Shown in pieces: positions 4,582 to 6,630 of a DNA stretch of 6,630 nucleotides. Position numbers and translations under genes: made by a program. The DNA comes from Clostridia bacterium (GTDB lineage: Bacteria; Bacillota; Clostridia; Oscillospirales; CAG-272), in NCBI GenBank assembly GCA_017395885.1, contig JAFQNM010000144.1, positions 1 to 6,630 of the forward strand, given 5' to 3'. Numbering within the stretch: the stretch's first letter is position 1; each line of letters begins with the position of its first letter. The notes under the pieces were generated by a model. It was given only the letters and a program-made list of their open reading frames with translations, was not told the DNA's origin and made no database searches.

Positions 4582-6190
4582 AGCTTTCAAGAGCAGTCCT
4601 GCTCGAAGACCTTGCGGCATTGCTTCTTATATGAGCGAGAGCTGCGTCCTTTCCTTCAAATTCCATAAGCTCCAGCATGATTCCTGCCTGAGATGCACGC
4701 TCAGGGTCAAAGGCACCTATCCGATAAAGCTCAAGAGCCAGCTCATTTGCGGAAACTACAGAAAAGGCAGACTTTTTGTGTGCGTGGACCTTAAGATCGA
4801 AAACGGGCATCACGGCTCCCAGAGGAGAAAAGCTGTCCTTGGAGCAGTATATAAACTTAACAAAGCCGTCGTCTCCCGTAATACGGAAGCACCTGGGCAT
4901 AGTGAAAAACTGGGAGATGAGGCAGATAACGATAGTGCATATCTCCTCAAACGCTCTGTAAGAGCCCGCAATCGCATCACGGGAGGTCTTGCTGCCCGCC
5001 TCCTGAAGTGCCGCAATGGCAGAGGCGGCAGTAACACCGCCGGAAACGCCTCCCTGAGAGAAATCGCGGTTTCCGCTCGTTTCCTTCAATTCATCTATCT
5101 TGTTCTTGAGAATGGAAACGTAAATATCCGAGAGCAAGGGCGTGCTTATGGGCATAATGGAGTCATTGGGATCGCCGGAACCCTGATAATGAACGAAGGG
5201 CCTGGTAAAATCGGCAAACTCCTTTTCGTTGAGAGAACCGTCTGCACGGACGAAATAACGTCTTTCAGCCGCCATTTTAGCGTTTTTAACAATGGCAGAG
5301 CCTAAGGTGTCAATGGAGAGCTGCGTGCTTTTCATTGCATCAATAACGCCAAAGCCGCAGGGAGATCCCTGAATAGGGTACAGCCTGTCGGTAACAAAGG
5401 GATATCTGCCGTGATCGTAAAATCCTCGCTTTGCATACCTTTCATCGTTTTCCGATGAGTAGAGAAGAATGCCGTTTGCAAACTTTGCAAGGTGGACAAT
5501 CTCTCTGTTTCCGACAGACTTTTTATAGTACCAGTCTATAAGGGCGGATTTGTCCTTTGTGTCAACGGAGTCATCGTATATGTAACGGGAGGTGTCAAAG
5601 GTAGGGGAGGAGAGGCAGTCTGTGAGAATGGGATATCTGCTTCTGAGGGCCTCGTTATCCCAAAGCTCAACGTGGAAAACGTTGGCAGAATGCTGAATAT
5701 CGGTAATGCCGGGCTCCCAGAATAGGTTGAGAAGATCTATCCTTCTGATATCAACGTTGCCTATTCCTCCGGAGAGTGAGGGATCCCAGAAAACGCCGTA
5801 GCAGGCGGTGCCGCTTTTAAGCTTGTCATACCAGCATTCGGAATAGGTGCTTTCAAATTTGTTTTCATCGAGAATAACGGGCAGAATATCGCTGAGAAGC
5901 TTAGCTGCAGCCGTATCTCCCTCCTCACGGGGGAGACAGGTAACCGAGGGCAGGCTGTCCATAGCATCTGCGTGCTTGTTAACAACGGAGTTGAAAAGCC
6001 ATCCCGATGCAAAGGCATCGCCCTTGGTGCCCTCCAGATGTCTCATTCTCCACCACTGCTCGTTTTCTATAATACGGGCCTCCAGATTTGCCTTGCCCGC
6101 CTTGTACTCCATAAGAGTGGAATATGCTTCTCTCACCGTATCGTTGCTGATAGGGGGAGCCTTTCTTGATTCAGATTTAAAAAGATTCAT
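4574..6190 (-). CDS. Phage portal protein
   Basis: 538 residues. Portal proteins form the dodecameric ring at one vertex of the tailed-phage head, through which DNA is packaged by terminase. The identification rests on size, on position directly after terminase large subunit, and on recognisable stretches of a clostridial portal family: NEQWWRMRHLEG near the N-terminus, WLFNSVVNKHADAMD, DLLNLFWEPGITDIQ, and KETSGNRDFSQGG (about 369-381) followed by the Ala-rich GVTAASAIAALQEAG. The start ATG is preceded by GAAAGGA. The gene begins 14 bp after the terminase stop and its last 8 bases overlap the protease start, so all three are one operon. No frameshift or internal stop is seen, so the module has not visibly decayed. 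Confidence 0.85.
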   Translation of the reverse strand: MNLFKSESRKAPPISNDTVREAYSTLMEYKAGKANLEARIIENEQWWRMRHLEGTKGDAFASGWLFNSVVNKHADAMDSLPSVTCLPREEGDTAAAKLLSDILPVILDENKFESTYSECWYDKLKSGTACYGVFWDPSLSGGIGNVDIRRIDLLNLFWEPGITDIQHSANVFHVELWDNEALRSRYPILTDCLSSPTFDTSRYIYDDSVDTKDKSALIDWYYKKSVGNREIVHLAKFANGILLYSSENDERYAKRGFYDHGRYPFVTDRLYPIQGSPCGFGVIDAMKSTQLSIDTLGSAIVKNAKMAAERRYFVRADGSLNEKEFADFTRPFVHYQGSGDPNDSIMPISTPLLSDIYVSILKNKIDELKETSGNRDFSQGGVSGGVTAASAIAALQEAGSKTSRDAIAGSYRAFEEICTIVICLISQFFTMPRCFRITGDDGFVKFIYCSKDSFSPLGAVMPVFDLKVHAHKKSAFSVVSANELALELYRIGAFDPERASQAGIMLELMEFEGKDAALAHIRSNAARSSSRTALESYD

Positions 6191-6196
6191 TTTTAG

Positions 6197-6203
6197 TCCT
6201 TTC
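6197..6203 (-). promoter_or_regulatory. Ribosome binding site of the portal gene
   Basis: Minus-strand GAAAGGA lies 6 bases before the portal ATG, in the 14-bp gap after the terminase stop. It fixes the portal start. Confidence 0.75.
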
Positions 6204-6204
6204 T

Positions 6205-6630
6205 TTAGTATGAAAAATAATCGTATATTGTCTTGTCGGCCAGAAGATCAAGAGGATCGTCCCCGTGGTCAGCCTGTGAAGGGGCAGACCTTGGCCGTAT
6301 GGGACGGCACATGCAGAAATATCGAAAGCTGTCTGCGAAATGGTCCTCTCCGTCCGTATCCAGATCCTCGGGGCAGGTATCGGAGTAGGTCAGCAGGGGC
6401 AGCGTTCTTATGGCGTCTCTGCAGGTGTTGAAAAAATATACCATAGGATAACCGTCCTCACCAAAGGAGAGTCGGTAGTGGCATTGCATCCAGCCCGGAA
6501 TGCGCTTGTTGTCGCCCGGATAAAAGTGAACGAGGTTTCTGTCCGCCGCCTCGATAATAGCATCGCCTCTTGATGCATCCCATATGGAAGGGTCGGCAAC
6601 TCCGAAGATGCGGCGGTCCTTAAGCCAGCG
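6205..6630 (-). CDS. Phage terminase large subunit, C-terminal part only
   Basis: The frame is open to the window edge on its 5' side; 141 residues are visible (the methionine at 6489 is internal). Terminase large subunit is the ATP-driven DNA-packaging motor with a C-terminal RNase H-fold nuclease. The visible part is the nuclease end: VADPSIWD with Asp13, a probable metal ligand, then PGDNKRIPGWMQCHYRL, then DTDGEDHFADSFRYFCM with Asp96 and Asp100, the late acidic cluster typical of the fold. These strings are characteristic of the family. The ATPase domain (Walker A/B) lies outside the window. The tail after RYFCM is a hydrophilic stretch ending FSY, and the TAA stop is 14 bp before the portal start. 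Confidence 0.87.
   Translation of the reverse strand, partial: RWLKDRRIFGVADPSIWDASRGDAIIEAADRNLVHFYPGDNKRIPGWMQCHYRLSFGEDGYPMVYFFNTCRDAIRTLPLLTYSDTCPEDLDTDGEDHFADSFRYFCMCRPIRPRSAPSQADHGDDPLDLLADKTIYDYFSY

Noticed and set aside
4582..4620. Upstream start for the Prp-like protease
   Set aside because: The extra 13 residues are encoded within the portal frame overlap and do not fit the Prp N-terminus; the start at 4581 gives family length and an ATGACTGA overlap.
4631..5305. 224-codon plus-strand frame opposite the portal gene
   Set aside because: It is antisense to well-supported portal coding sequence and has no recognisable domain.
6005..6020. CGATGC-AAAG-GCATCG hairpin in the portal gene
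   Set aside because: A 6-bp stem is short, lies in coding sequence and has no T-tract; compatible with chance.
5847..6431. 194-codon plus-strand frame spanning the portal start and terminase end
   Set aside because: It crosses two real minus-strand genes and their junction; its composition is shadow-like.

Overview
The window looks like part of a Gram-positive, Clostridia-type (Oscillospiraceae/Lachnospiraceae-like) genome. Strong AAGGAGG-type ribosome binding sites, a PMCA-type cation ATPase of the Firmicutes kind, and terminase/portal/cysteine-rich proteins resembling ones I recall from gut Clostridia point this way. The taxonomic call is inference from protein character; there is no rRNA or other marker.

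Layout. (1) 1-2027, plus strand: the C-terminal three quarters of a PMCA/SERCA-type Ca2+-transporting P-type ATPase, cut by the window start. (2) 2028-2221: a gene-free stretch packed with four consecutive perfect or near-perfect hairpins, the last one terminator-like. (3) about 2222-3291: an apparently complete IS30-family insertion sequence with a 320-residue DD(33)E transposase and imperfect terminal inverted repeats. Its reading frame contains a 40-bp perfect palindrome and a 22-bp perfect palindrome; the latter reads as an intrinsic terminator on the minus strand. (4) 3293-6630, minus strand: in transcription order, the C-terminal end of a phage terminase large subunit (cut by the window end), a portal protein, a Prp-type cysteine protease overlapping the portal stop by 8 nt, and then a cysteine-rich conserved protein with its own promoter and structured leader.

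How the parts fit. TerL, portal and the Prp-like protease form a tight head-morphogenesis operon (14-bp gap, then an 8-nt overlap), the normal tailed-phage order. A scaffold and major capsid gene would be expected next. Instead the operon meets a sigma-A-like promoter, whose -35 begins right after the protease stop, and a Cys-rich non-structural-looking gene, whose stop codon lies 1-2 bp outside the IS30 element. This suggests a decayed, rearranged or domesticated prophage edge. The minus-strand terminator inside the IS may now end transcription of the Cys-rich gene.

No tRNA, rRNA, CRISPR array or classical defence system is visible. The most unusual sequence-level signals are the two perfect palindromes in the transposase gene, the hairpin cluster with alternative pairings beside the IS, and the phage-linked Prp homologue.
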